Of a DNA stretch of 64,000 nucleotides, positions 45,060-56,229 are shown piece after piece (position 1 is the stretch's first letter; each line of letters opens with the position of its first letter). Origin of the DNA: Lumnitzera littorea (lineage: Eukaryota > Streptophyta > Magnoliopsida > Myrtales > Combretaceae); assembly GCA_024138015.1 (NCBI GenBank), contig JAMXBB010000001.1:90848463-90912462 (forward strand), given 5' to 3'. Position numbers and translations under genes: made by a program. Under the pieces are notes generated by a model, which had not been told where the DNA came from, made no database searches, and saw only the letters and a program-made list of their open reading frames with translations.

Positions 45060-48000
45060 TTAATTTGGATTTGGGATTAAATCCGATTGGTCTTTAATTA
45101 GCTCTTCGTCAGGGTGACACGAACTGAGGTTGGCAATGTTGAAGGTGTCAGAAACCCTATAGTCCTTAGGTAGCTCTAATCTATAGGTGTTATCACTTAT
45201 CTTCTAGAGGATTTTGAAAGGTCCTTTAACCCTTGGGGATAGTTTATTCCTCCTCTTACTCGAAAACCTTTCTTTGCTTAGGTGTAGCCACACTCTACTT
45301 GCAAAAAATATTTGGCTGTCCTACCCCTAACCTTCTCTTACATATGTTTGACAGCTTGATCGATATGCTGAGTAACTTTGTTATAGATGTATTGAAGGGA
45401 TTATGCTCTAACTCTTACATCAGGGTCCTCTTACGCTAGCACAAGTACAGGAGTGTGATAAAGGGGCAACTCAGGATTAAAACCATAGATCACTTCAAAG
45501 GAGGTCTACTTAGTGGTGTCATGCACTGTTTAGTTGTAAGCGAACTTAACCACTGACAAGCAGACATCCTAATCAGCCAAGTTCTTGCCTATTGTAGCTT
45601 AGAGCAATGATCCTAAAGTGCGATTAACTACCTTTGTTTGACCGTCAGTTTGGGGATGACAGGAAGTACTAAATAGTAACTTTGTCCCCATCTAATGCCA
45701 CAAGGCTCTCCATAAATGGCTTAAGAATTTCGGGTCTCTATCAGAGACTACACTCCTTGGCATACCATGTAATTGTACAATCTGCTATAAAAAGAGAGAA
45801 GCTATAGCCAAAGCATCGTTAGTCTTGAAATAAGATACGAAGTGTACCATCTTATTGAACCTGTCCACGATAACCATTATAGAATCTTTGCCTCAGGCAG
45901 TTCATAAGAGTCCAAGAATACAGTCCATGCTTAATTTGTTCCATAGCTTTATTGGAACAAGTAAAGGTATTGCTTTCTCTTACTTGACTTAGCACTTAGC
46001 CCTCTTGTATACGGCACAACTCTCAATAACTCGGTGCACATTCTGCCTTATTCTCAGCTAAAAGAATCAACCACTCAACAATTCATATGTTCTTTTCTCC
46101 CTAAAAATATTCGGACAATCTTCCACTATGGGCTTCCTTAATCAGTAGCTCTCATAGTAAACAAGTCAACATGCATAATTTGCCCCCTCGAAACAAGCAG
46201 CCATCTTCCATATGGTACTCGTCCACTATTCTTCCATCAGCATATCGCTTAAACACAGGTTCGAAGTGTAGATACCTAGAGTATTACTCTTTGATGCTTG
46301 TAAACCTAAATAATCTAGTCTGTAGTTTGCTTAAGAGTGCATGTCTTCTCAAAAGAGCATCTACAACTATATTGCTCTTTCCTTGTTTATATTTTATTAC
46401 AAAATTGAATCCTTCAAGAAATTCAACCCATTTCACCTGTCGCTTCGACAACTTGGTTTGACTTCGGAGATATCTCAAGGACTCATGGTCAGTATAGATG
46501 ACCAACTCTCTCGGCAGTAGATAATGCTACCATATTTATAGTGCTTGGATTAACGCTAAGAGTTCTTAGTCATATACAAAGTAATTTAATTGAGGTCCTC
46601 TGAGCTTCTTACTGTGGAAGGTAATTGGTTGGCTTTCCTGCATTAGGATAATGCCTATTCCAATGCCTGACACATCACAATCCAACTCAAATATTTTCTC
46701 AATGTCAGGTAAAGCTAACACTGGGGTGGAGGTCAATCTTTCTTTTATCTCAACAAAACTCCTCTCTTCCTTTTCTCCCCATCACAAGTTGGTGTTCTTC
46801 TTTGTTAGCTTAGTAAGTGGTGTAGCAAGGGTGCTGAAATTCCTAATGAATCTTCTATAGAATGAAGCTAGTCCATGGAATCTTCTCACGTCGGTACGAG
46901 TAGTAGGAATCAGCCACTCAATCATTGCTCGAATATTCTCATCGTCCACTCGTAAGGCTCCTCTACTTACTACATAACCCAAGAATACCACTTCCTCCTG
47001 GCAAAAGCAACACTTCTTGAGATTGCCGAATAATCTCTTAGCATGGAGGATATCTAGTATAGCTCGGAGATGTTCACAATAACTTAGCATGTTGGTACTA
47101 TAGATAAGGATATCATCAAAGTACACCACGACACACTTCCTTATCAAATGTCTCATCACATGGTTCATCAACCTCATGAAAGTACTTAGAGCACTTGATA
47201 AGCCAAAGGGTATAACCATCCATTCATAAAGTCCATGTTGAGTCTTGAATCCACTAATCTCCTAGCCTCCTACAAATTTGATGGTAACTAGATTTTAGGT
47301 CAATCTTGCTAAAAATCTTGGTCCCGTTCAATTCATCCAACATGTCTTCTAGCCTCAAAATAAGATACCTATATTTAATCATAATCTTGTTCACGGCTCG
47401 GCTGTTTACATACATCCGCCAGGTTCTATGCCTTTTCAACACTAGAAGTGCCGACACAGTACAAAGGTTAAGACTTTCCTTAAAATATCCTTTCTCTAGT
47501 AACTCATTGACTTGACGTTGAAGTTTAGAAGCCTGTTCGAGACTCATTCGATAGCTAGGCTTATTTAGTAGCACGACATTGGGTATTAAATCAATGCAAT
47601 ATTCTATGCCTCGAATTAGGGGTAATCCTTCAAGTAACTGTTCTAAGAACAGATTGGCATATTTGTCCAGCGATGCTCTTATTTCCTAGGGTAGTTCACC
47701 CTACTCCATCTCTAATAAGCGCCTAACCAACATGAAGGTCGGCTTATCAGCGTTGATGTCCTTTTGGAGCTTGACTCTACTCATCATTAGAGTCTTCTTC
47801 GATCTATGAGTAAGTTTTGTCTACAATTTATTAACTTCTCTCAGCAGCATTGGGTTTAGTGTAATCATTCGGCCATCCTTTTTGAACATGTACATGTTCC
47901 TATATCCGTCATGGATAACTCTTCTGTCAAATAGCCATGATTAGCCAAGCAACACGTATAAGGCGCATATAGGTAACACATCGCAGAGAATCTTGCTGGA

Positions 48001-48062
48001 GTAATTTCTAATTGTGATTGGCGGCAGTACCTACGGGGTGACATGTAATGCTCTCTTATCAC
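45060..48062 (-). pseudogene. Gypsy pol: reverse transcriptase, RNase H and integrase (decayed)
   Basis: Minus-strand order is clear. The RT start has LEQASKLQRQVNELLEKGYFKESL and the substrate-binding RTWRMYVNSRAVNKI (47530-47380). KIFSKIDLKSSYHQI (about 47300) holds the first catalytic Asp. Next come MVIPFGLSSALSTFMRLMN and VVYFDDILIYS, the YxDD catalytic box (about 47210-47100). The thumb and RNase H region has IYTDHESLRYLRSQTKLSKRQVKWVEFLEGFNFVIKYKQGKSNIV (46500-46370). Integrase pieces run to about 45060 and end in an N-T-Y-RLELPKDYRVSDTFNIANLS-like block. Numerous stops and frameshifts separate them. Function in life would be reverse transcription and chromosomal integration. Confidence 0.9.
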
Positions 48063-48199
48063 TTAACCAATGCAACTTGTATGGCTTCGAGTGTGCAATG
48101 GTTGGCAACTTCAATTGTATGACCATTTTGGCTGATGCCACATTGGTGCAACTTCAACTATCTACAAGTAATGCTCGCACTTGGTTGTTCACCTAACAA

Positions 48200-49470
48200 G
48201 TGGTACAAAACAAATTCTCCCTCTGCTTCTCCTCTCGTAAGGGTTTTAAGTTTATGGCGTGTTAGATAATCAAGACTAATTGATCTAAGTTTTTGGCAAA
48301 CACATCCTGCTCAATTAGTTCTTTCTCAACAGTAATCTCCTCCTCCTCAAGTTCCTCATCTGTACTTTCTACCTCTAGCTTCGTGACGTCTCTTTTGATC
48401 ATCATAGTTCTTTGGTTTGAGCACTAAGTGCCCATATGTCCAAACCCTTAGCACTCAATGCACTTGCTCATCTTCCTACCTGATCCTTACCCCTTCTAAT
48501 AAGTTTGAGTAGGTACTTCACCATTAAGTTAGCCTTTCTGCTTAGCTCGGACTTCTACCTTTCAACTTGGTTTGGTATTTGACTGAGCTCGGTGACTTCC
48601 TTATCTGGGTAGCTAGTTGGCATTATCTGCCTCTTTATTTGTTGGGCTATTCTAATGGCTTCATTTATTATGGTGAATTGTTAGAGCTCCATAATATCTC
48701 TAATATCACCTCTCAATCCTGTGATGAACCTAGAAGTTGTTCGTGCTGGGGGCTCCTCCACTTCACATCAAATTATGAGCATTTGGAATTCCTGAACATA
48801 CTCATTAATTCTTCGGCCTCCTTACCTTTACTCCTAAAGTTGAGTGAAAATAACTTGTAGGTAAGTTTTCGGCACAAATCTATTTCTCAGTATTCTTATC
48901 ATTTTAGGTCAAGTATTAATCTTTCGATAGCTTTCTCACCTCCTCATAGTTTGGAAATTCTTCCACCATATGGCGGTATATCCGAAAAAATCAACAACAA
49001 CAGTTCTCAATTTCTTGTAATCCTAATACTGATAATAGTAAAAAATGCACTCTACTTTCTCTTCCCAATCCAGATATTCATCAACTTTCCCAGATCCATT
49101 GAAACTTGGAATCGAAAGTTTCACATGGTCAGATGCTCTAGAGGCTTGAACTCGTTCTTCTTCGAAGTACTCTTCTTCGTCCTCTTCATCTAATTCTCTC
49201 AGGTCTATCCTTCGTCTTACTCGTTCACTTACTCTTTCACCTCGAACTGGTTGAGCTAGGTTCTGACCTCTAACTGGTTGAGCAACTTGTAGGGTGTTTT
49301 GCGTAACTTCAGTTGATCGGCAAGCCAATATATGAACAACTTGGGTCAAATCTACCAAGAGGTTAGCCACCTCATCAAGTCTCTCATCAATGCTTTTAGG
49401 GGTTTCTTGAGACTATCGTCTATGGTAGACAACCCTACTATTGCCATCTCTAGCACTTGGGTTGGTCATT
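48200..49470 (-). pseudogene. Gypsy gag (decayed)
   Basis: The clearest open piece is 49023-49370. An Arg/Glu-rich stretch leads into HVKLSIPSFNGSGKVDEYLDWEEKVECIF, which is the capsid-type opening of plant gypsy Gag proteins. Further down a CX2CX4HX4C zinc knuckle (about 48410-48465, CIEC...H...C) is readable but carries two stop codons. The family product packages the element RNA in a particle. This copy cannot make it. Confidence 0.82.
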
Positions 49471-49655
49471 TTCTCCACATATTCAAAGCTTAAACTTTCA
49501 AATAGGTGATATAGCGAGCACTTCTACAAACTAGAAAAAGTAATAGCTAACAAACACAGCAATTAAATAAACACAGTAACTTGCTTTGTTTCACACATGC
49601 AAAGTAAAGTATAAATAGAACTTTAAACACAAACCATAACTTAAACAAAACCTCC

Positions 49656-49668
49656 GCTTTAATACCAA
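49656..49668 (-). promoter_or_regulatory. Primer-binding site of the nested gypsy element
   Basis: On the minus strand TTGGTATTAAAGC follows the 5' LTR after two bases. It differs from the usual tRNA-iMet complement TGGTATCAGAGC by one C-to-T and one G-to-A change, the pattern expected of cytosine-methylation decay. Confidence 0.8.
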
Positions 49669-49670
49669 GA

Positions 49671-50524
49671 TGTTGCAAACCGTGACCAAGAACAGACAAA
49701 GCCAATCGCTGAATGGGTCCAAGCTTGTGGAAAGCTGAAAAAGAAAATGGTGGAGAATGTGCGAAAGGACAAATGTGAATGAAAAGTAAGAAAAAACCCA
49801 CAAATAGCTCCATTAGACATGACACACTAATGAAACTTCCGAGAACTAACGGCATAACTCAATATGACACATGAGATGGTCCGGTGAGGTTACTTGCTAT
49901 CTAGCCTTACTTAGGGGTTAGGATAAGAGTGAAATGAGTGTAAATAGAGTAGTATTTACAAGAGATAAAATGTCAAATGTATTAATGTTCAATCTTCCTT
50001 TCAGTTATAAGTACATGGAATATTTACACCTAAGAATTTAGGGCAACATACCTAAAAAGGAAAAGACAAAAAAGATATTACCCTAAAGAAGTGATATATA
50101 AGAATACAAAAGGGTAAAAATGAATATTCAAGAAAAGTAATAATTAGTGTGATAGATTCAACACATGGATCTATATACGTAACGTTGATACATTAGCAAG
50201 GTCGTTGGAGGATATGGACAAAAGTATATAATTAGGTTGTTTGTTTGAATAGGGGTGACTAAGGATCAATCCGATCTTTCTCTCTCTCAGTTTCTTAGCA
50301 AGGGAGCTACCGAGTCATTGGTCTACTCAAGCGTGAGTAAGTAATCTATAACTTGGTACATTTTAGAGAGATGGACAGTTATTTAGCTCTTCCTATAGAG
50401 TAACTCGACGAAGAAGTACTAGATTTCGGTAGGAGTTGGACGGAGTAAAAGAATTTACCTTGTCAGGCTTTTCAATCCTCGAGCTTGGCTACAGGTCAAA
50501 GGTGCAATGGCCCAATTCCTATCA
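49671..50524 (-). repeat. 5' LTR of the nested gypsy element (854 bp)
   Basis: Partner of 44204-45048. On the minus strand it opens TGATAGGAATTGGG and ends GGTTTGCAACA. Open frames inside it are not genes. Confidence 0.92.
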
Positions 50525-52533
50525 ATGCATGTTAGACTAAGTCTAAGAAGTCTACGTACAATATCTTCAATTTGAGTCTAAAAACTCTAATGGGTCATTA
50601 TATATCAAGTGGAATTAAAATAAGCCCAATCCTTAATAGCCCCCAACTACTAATTAATGTTAAGAAAAAAAAAAAAAAAAAAGCAGAAAGCAAAAGTGTA
50701 TAGGTCTTCTGCAGTCGTCGTTGTTGAATTTCAATCCACTACTTCTCTTCTTCTCCAACTAAACCCTAGTTCTAGTCTTCTTGTTTGCCACATCTCCTTA
50801 TCTTTTCTTCTTATCGACTTTCAGTTTTGTCTCCAAGTTCTTTATGAGGTACCGTTTCATTTTTTTTTTTTTTCCTAATTCACTTGCATTGGTTTTCGTT
50901 TACTTCTTCAATCCAACTTCAGCGTAGAATGGAATTAGTTTCCACATAAATATAAATAATTTTATGTTGTTAATTCAAGCTAATCAGCCATCGTGATTTG
51001 TGATCCAATTCTTTTCTAGTCCCATGCTTAGAGATTGTCTTTTGGAATATTTGGTACGGTAGGTAATGATATTTGGGTCCTTCCCTATCCTTTGAAAATG
51101 AAAAAAAGATTATAGTATGCTTTCATTATTTATAGGGAAAATTATATAAAACCTCGTAAACTTTGATTTTAGTATGGATTGTCTCGCTAAACTTTCAAAA
51201 TGTGGTTTTTAGTCTATAAACTTTCACAAATTAACAAATAACCCCTTAGATTGAGATTAACTTCTTAAACTTTAATTTTGGTATGTAATTATCCCTTAAA
51301 CTATGTACTATGTAGGAAGTATTTACATATTGAAATCAAAATTTAAAGGGTGTTTACACACTAAAATTCAAGTTTAAAGGAGTTATAAGGGTTATTTACT
51401 AATTTATAAAAATTTAGAGGGCTAAAAACAACACTTTGAAAGTTTAGAGAGAAAATCCATACCAGAGTCAAAATTTAAGAGAGTTTTATGTATTTTCCCC
51501 TTATTTATATATTTGAGAAAAAAAGGTGAATATTGATTGAATTTAATGATGATGAGTATATGTGATGTCTACATTTATTATTTTACGTATATGTTTCTTC
51601 CAATATTACAAAGTTGAGAGAACCAATCTTTGGAAATATAGTCTTGGAGCTACAACAAATTATAATTCTTGATTTTTGGAGGTGGCAGATTTATACTTAT
51701 ATCCTTTAGAATTTAAACCACTTCTATGATCTTCCAGTACCTTTTGAACTCTTTTTTCTCTACCTCTTCAAGTCACAATCGTCTATAGCTTGCTTATCGC
51801 ACTCTTTTGAATCCATATCGTAATTTGCCATGTTTGTTAGAGTGGCATAATTAGTGTTCTCACTTCTGAATTTAGGTCGGCTTTCTTCTCACCGACAATG
51901 TTTGTCTCGCAACGTGATTCTTGTATACTGATATCTCTTAGCCCTTGAATGATCATGTTTCTATCAAGGTTATAGGCAGAACTGGAACCCTGCACCAATA
52001 AAAAGGTAATATCCCATAAATATAATGGGCCATAAATATAGGCTGTTTGGTGACTAAAACTTCCCTCTATAGCATTCATATAGAAATATGTGATTTGAAA
52101 TTATGCGTGAAAGCATTATGGTGAAAACGAGGAACTAAAATTTATCAATCTCTTATATCTTGTGTATGCTATTAGAAATCAAGGTGTATGTTATTTGTTA
52201 TGTTATAAAGTATATGTTATTAAAAATAAATTACCAAACTAGCTTCATATTAATAAAATAGGGTTTAGTTTCTTTTATTTTTAATTATTTCACAACCAAT
52301 ATGAGGTTTGAAAATATTTGAGATGTGAGTACGAACAAATAGTCATCTAGTTATTCTCATGATTCAACTTTATCTTATTATGCTTTACGCAATCTACTTT
52401 ATATTTATAGCAACTATGTCTCTATGGTTATTGATTATTGTTTAGGCATTCCATTATTTTTTTTTTCTTCTGATATCTTTTATTTTAACTTTATTTAATT
52501 CTTTATGGGAACTTGGGTAGTGGTTAAGTTGAA
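50525..52533 (+). other. hAT element 5' region: probable untranslated exon and intron
   Basis: Between the nested gypsy element and the transposase there is no coding similarity. A CT-rich stretch with CTTCTCC...AAACCCTAG (50700-50790), ending in a GAGGTACCG donor-like site near 50850, looks like a 5' untranslated exon of the transposase gene, with an intron to about 52530. This is inference from composition only. The MITE 51135-51500 lies in this stretch. Confidence 0.35.
51135..51500. mobile_element. Foldback MITE (366 bp), MULE-type, inside the hAT element
   Basis: The left end GGGAAAATTATATAAAAC and the reverse complement of the right end, GGGGAAAATACATAAAAC, stay alike for about 80 bp (both with GTATGGATTNTCTC and CTAAACTTTCAAA). 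It is flanked by a perfect 9-bp direct repeat TTATTTATA (51126-51134 and 51501-51509), so the boundary is firm. The interior is also largely self-complementary. No ORF. Confidence 0.92.
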
Positions 52534-55020
52534 ATGTTATTTTCTAAATCATCTAAAGAGGACTCCAGGATGAAAAGTGTGCTTGAAAATATAATCAATG
52601 TCGATTAGGAGCATGGAATTAATGTAAATAACAATTGGAAAAAGGTAAAATGTAAATATTGTGATAAAATTATTAATGATGGCATTCACAAATTCAAGAA
52701 TCACTTGAGTTATATGCAAAAAGATGTATAGCCATGCACAAGCATACTTGATGATGACAAAAAGAAAATGTTGGCACTTTTGGTGAAAGTGGTAGAAATG
52801 ACAAAAAAAAAAATGAAAGAAAAAAATTTATGGAATTGAAGAATTTGATAATGATAAAATAAAGTAAGCATTATCTAAGCAAAAATGAAGGAATGTCATA
52901 AACTCTTTTTTTTTAGTAAGAGAAGTGATGATATACAGCCAAACTAAGCAACCATTAACCAATTCATAAAGAAAAAGTTAAGAGAGGATTGTTATCAACG
53001 AATTGCTCGCATTTTTTTCTTATGCTAGTACCATTCCTTTTAATTGTGTGAAAAATCCAGAATTTGCAACTATGCTTGAGTTGGTTAGCTAATATGGTTG
53101 TAGGTTTAAGCCCTCTTCTTATAATGAATTCAAGATAACATATTTGAAAAAAGAAATAGCTCCAACAATAGAATTACTTGAGGAAAACAAAGCAAAGTGG
53201 AAGAAGATAGGCTAGTCTATTATGTCAAATGCATTGATTGATGGAAAGAGGCACTCCATATGTAATTTTTTAGTGAATAGTCCTAAAGAAATGGTCTTCT
53301 TAATGTCCATATATACTTCTGACATCTCTAAATTAGTTGATAAAGTTATTGATATATTAAATGATATCATGGAGAAAGTTAGGTAGGAAAACATTGTACA
53401 AGTGATCAAGGATAATACTACAAATTATAAAGCAACATGAGAAAAATTGATGAACAAAAGAAAAAATTTGTATTAGACCCCTTGTGTAGCACATTGTATT
53501 GATTTAATTTAAGAGGGCTTTGAAAAAGAATTGAAAATCCGTCGTGGAACAATTGCAAAAAGGAGGAGAATCACTACGTTCATATACTCTAAGACTATGT
53601 TTATCTCGATGTTAAAGCATCTCATAAGACAAAGGGACTTGATTAGATCTAGTGTAACTTATTTTGTTAATTCTCATTTTACTTTAGTTCACCTTATTGA
53701 TTTGAAGGGTGCATTGATGACTATGTTTACATTTAGTCTCTGGAAATTATATAAATATGCAAGTACACAAGAGAGAAAGTGGATTTAACAATTGGTTTTG
53801 GATAATAGATCTTGGAAGAATATTACTACTTTCCTAAGAGTTGTGTTTCCTATCATTAAGGTAATTAGATTGGTAGATTCAGATAAATGACCTACTAAGG
53901 GCTTCATTTATCTATAAATGGATTGAGCCAAGGAAAAGATTAAAATAAATTTCACCAATGTAAAGAACATATGATATTTTAACTCATTACCCATTGTACT
54001 TTTAATGTTCATTTTAAAGTTAAATTTGCCAATATAAGTTATGTTTTATTCATATGATGTAGTTATAAACCCATATTGAAGATTATTGATAAGAGATGAG
54101 AGCTTCAGCTTCATAGATTACTATATGCTGCAGTTTACCATTTGAATTCTCATTTCCATTGTCATTCTAATTTTAAAGTTAATACTGATGTTAAAGTTGG
54201 ACTATATAATTGCATAAAGTACATGGTTGTTGATCCAATTGAAAGGTGTAAGATTAATATTTAACTCAAAGCATTTAAGGACGCTAAAGGATGTTTAATA
54301 TTGAGGTTGCAAAATTAGCAAGAGACAAAAACCTCTAGTAAAATGGTGGGATTCATATAGAGATGAATATTCATAGTTACAAAGGTTTGCTATTTGTATA
54401 TTAAACTTGACTTGTAGTTCTCACGTTGTGAGTGCAATTGGAGTATATTTGAAATGGTACAATGCAAAGAATCTTTCAATTATTTTTAATTCTTTATGTT
54501 AATGATATTATTAATATTATATCTTAATTTTTTAACTTTCAAATTCATAAAAAAGAGGAATAAGCTACACCAACAAAAAATGAATGATTTAGTGTTTGTA
54601 ATGCAAAATATGAAATTGAGGGATAGGAAAAATAGAAAAAAAAAAAGATTTTGTTTCTAACTTTATTATTGAAGACCTCTAATCTGGTTATGAATAGATC
54701 TTGACTCATCAAATGAGGATTGGTTGAATATCCTTCCAAGTGCAAAGGGAAAGGAAAAAGATGAAAACATTGAGGAAATTAATATTTATATAAACTTGGA
54801 TAGCTATGGAAGTAAAAGCCAGGATGAATTAAAAATTCCTAATTTGATGCTATTGAAGAAGAAGATATTTTAAAGGACTTAGAATTGGAAGATAAGGAAA
54901 TTATTTGCAGCAATACCAATAATGACATTGATATTAATGATAAAAATGAAGATGACGATGATGATGATGGGAGAGCCGGTTGTACTTTCGATGATGATAA
55001 GGTCGTTGATGATTTGTACT
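52534..55020 (+). pseudogene. hAT transposase (decayed)
   Basis: From ATG 52534 the frame runs through a BED-type zinc finger (52636-52710: WKKVKCKYC, then HKFKNHL, CX2C...HX4H). It is broken by stops such as TAG after NVD and after QKDV. A central transposase (DUF659-like) region follows at about 53040-53560. Then come CVAHCIDL, ITTFIYSKTMFISMLKH and DLIRSSVTYFVNSHFTLVHL (53480-53700), the usual blocks before the catalytic-insert region. The C-terminal dimerisation domain has WWDSYRDEYS, LQRFAICILNLTCSS and, after a frameshift near 54425, CECNWSIFEMV (54340-54460). An acidic Asp-rich tail (about 54945-55010) ends it. The family cuts and pastes DNA, leaving 8-bp duplications. This copy is dead. 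Confidence 0.9.
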
Positions 55021-55353
55021 AATTTTATATTTTATTATGATAATTTACTTGTAATACATTTGAATTGGAACTTTAAAATACCACTTATATTGTAATATTA
55101 TATTTAGCATGACGACGTATGCTTGGTCATCTAAATTATATGTTTATGACTATAACATTCCATTATGAGTTATGATTAAAATTTGTATTGAATTTACTTT
55201 TCTTATTATTTATTTTAACTTTTTTTTTATGAACACTATGAAATATGTATAATTTTTGTAAGTAATTTTACATGGGTTATAAAAAATTACATTTCTATTT
55301 TCCAAGTCTACGAATCTAATAATTCTACATTGACTTGTGAGTTTGGAACCATG

Positions 55354-56229
55354 GCTATAGTCATCAACAACAAATAAGAAATAATATTGATTTTGCAAAG
55401 TGGGTATCAGCATGGGACCCCATATATCTATATGAGCCATATCAAAAAAGCTAGATGAACTTATCACATTAGTGGAAAATGGTAATTATTTTTGTTTAGC
55501 ATAATGACATATGTTACAAGATACAACTAAGTCATTTGTTGTAATGCTTTTATTGATATTTGAAAGTATCTTCAATCCATTAATTGGAACATGACCTATT
55601 CTATAACGCTAAAGATGGCCATCTTGTACAACACCGCTTATTGAAGCAAAAGAAGATTCTATTTGCACTAGATCAATTCTTTCATAGTGTAGATCAATCC
55701 AATACAATCCATTTGTCATTCTAGCATATCTAATCAATTTTTATCTCTAAGTATTCTAGATATAGCAATGATTTTATGTAAACATAATACAATAATTAAT
55801 TGCTGATGTTAATTTACTTATTAAGACCAAATTGAAATTAAATTGTACAACATATAGTAACATTAATGAAGGGATCAAGTAAATTGTCCTAATATGAGTA
55901 ACATGGATTTTCGAATTATCACATAACTTGCAAAACACATCTTAAAGTGATTGGCAATTTCTAAAATTCTCCCATGAACAAGTGATATGATCACTAGCAT
56001 TAGTATCCAAGATCTAAAATTTCTCATTCAAACTTGTATTGGTAAGAGTAAAAGAAAAATGTGTACCTAAAATTTCTATTTTAGCTAGAAATTTTGCACT
56101 TATCACGTTAACTTGTGGCTTTTGCTCAATTCTTGTTGGTTCTTAATTCGAAGAATTATTTGCTGAATTTTCAAGAAGCTATAATAATTTCATATATAAC
56201 TCATTTGTAAATTGAAATTGATCTTATTC
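55354..56229 (-). pseudogene. Copia protease, gag-pre-integrase and integrase N-terminus (decayed)
   Basis: On the minus strand the protease block WILDTNASDHITCS appears (catalytic DTNAS at 56007-55993). The normal DT/SGA triad is altered, Gly to Asn. A gag-pre-integrase block HxxxYRIGHVPINGLKIL follows (about 55620-55570), then the integrase zinc-binding CNICHYAKQK (about 55515-55485) and FFDMAHIDIWGP...YYFLFVVDDYS (55450-55360), which holds the first catalytic Asp. Here it is cut by the hAT element and continues at 44059. Several stops lie upstream. Confidence 0.87.

Larger units (their letters stand above)
44204..50524 (-). mobile_element. Chromovirus-like Ty3/gypsy retrotransposon (6.3 kb) nested in the hAT element
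   Basis: Two direct LTRs (44204-45048 and 49671-50524) frame a minus-strand gag-pol in gypsy order: gag, zinc knuckle, reverse transcriptase, RNase H, integrase. A primer-binding site abuts the 5' LTR and a purine tract abuts the 3' LTR. Flanking 5 bp ATACA (44199-44203) and ATGCA (50525-50529) differ by one transition and are the likely target duplication. All ORFs are broken and the LTRs have clearly diverged, so it is an old, dead copy. RT and RNase H wording is that of plant chromoviruses, but no chromodomain is visible after the integrase. Confidence 0.92.
44060..55353 (+). mobile_element. hAT DNA transposon (about 5.0 kb without its nested gypsy element)
   Basis: The left end CATGGTTGTTAAACTC and the reverse complement of the right end, CATGGTTCCAAACTC, are imperfect inverted repeats followed by related subterminal motifs (GTAGACTTG on both sides). 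The 8-bp target duplication GCTATAGT fits the hAT superfamily, and so does the decayed hAT transposase inside (52534-55020). Without the gypsy insertion (44204-50524 plus one 5-bp target copy) the element is about 4,970 bp, a normal autonomous hAT size. It also holds the MITE 51135-51500. Confidence 0.88.

Noticed and set aside
49547..49855. 102-residue minus-strand frame
   Set aside because: It spans the 5' LTR end and primer-binding site of the nested gypsy element; no domain is visible.
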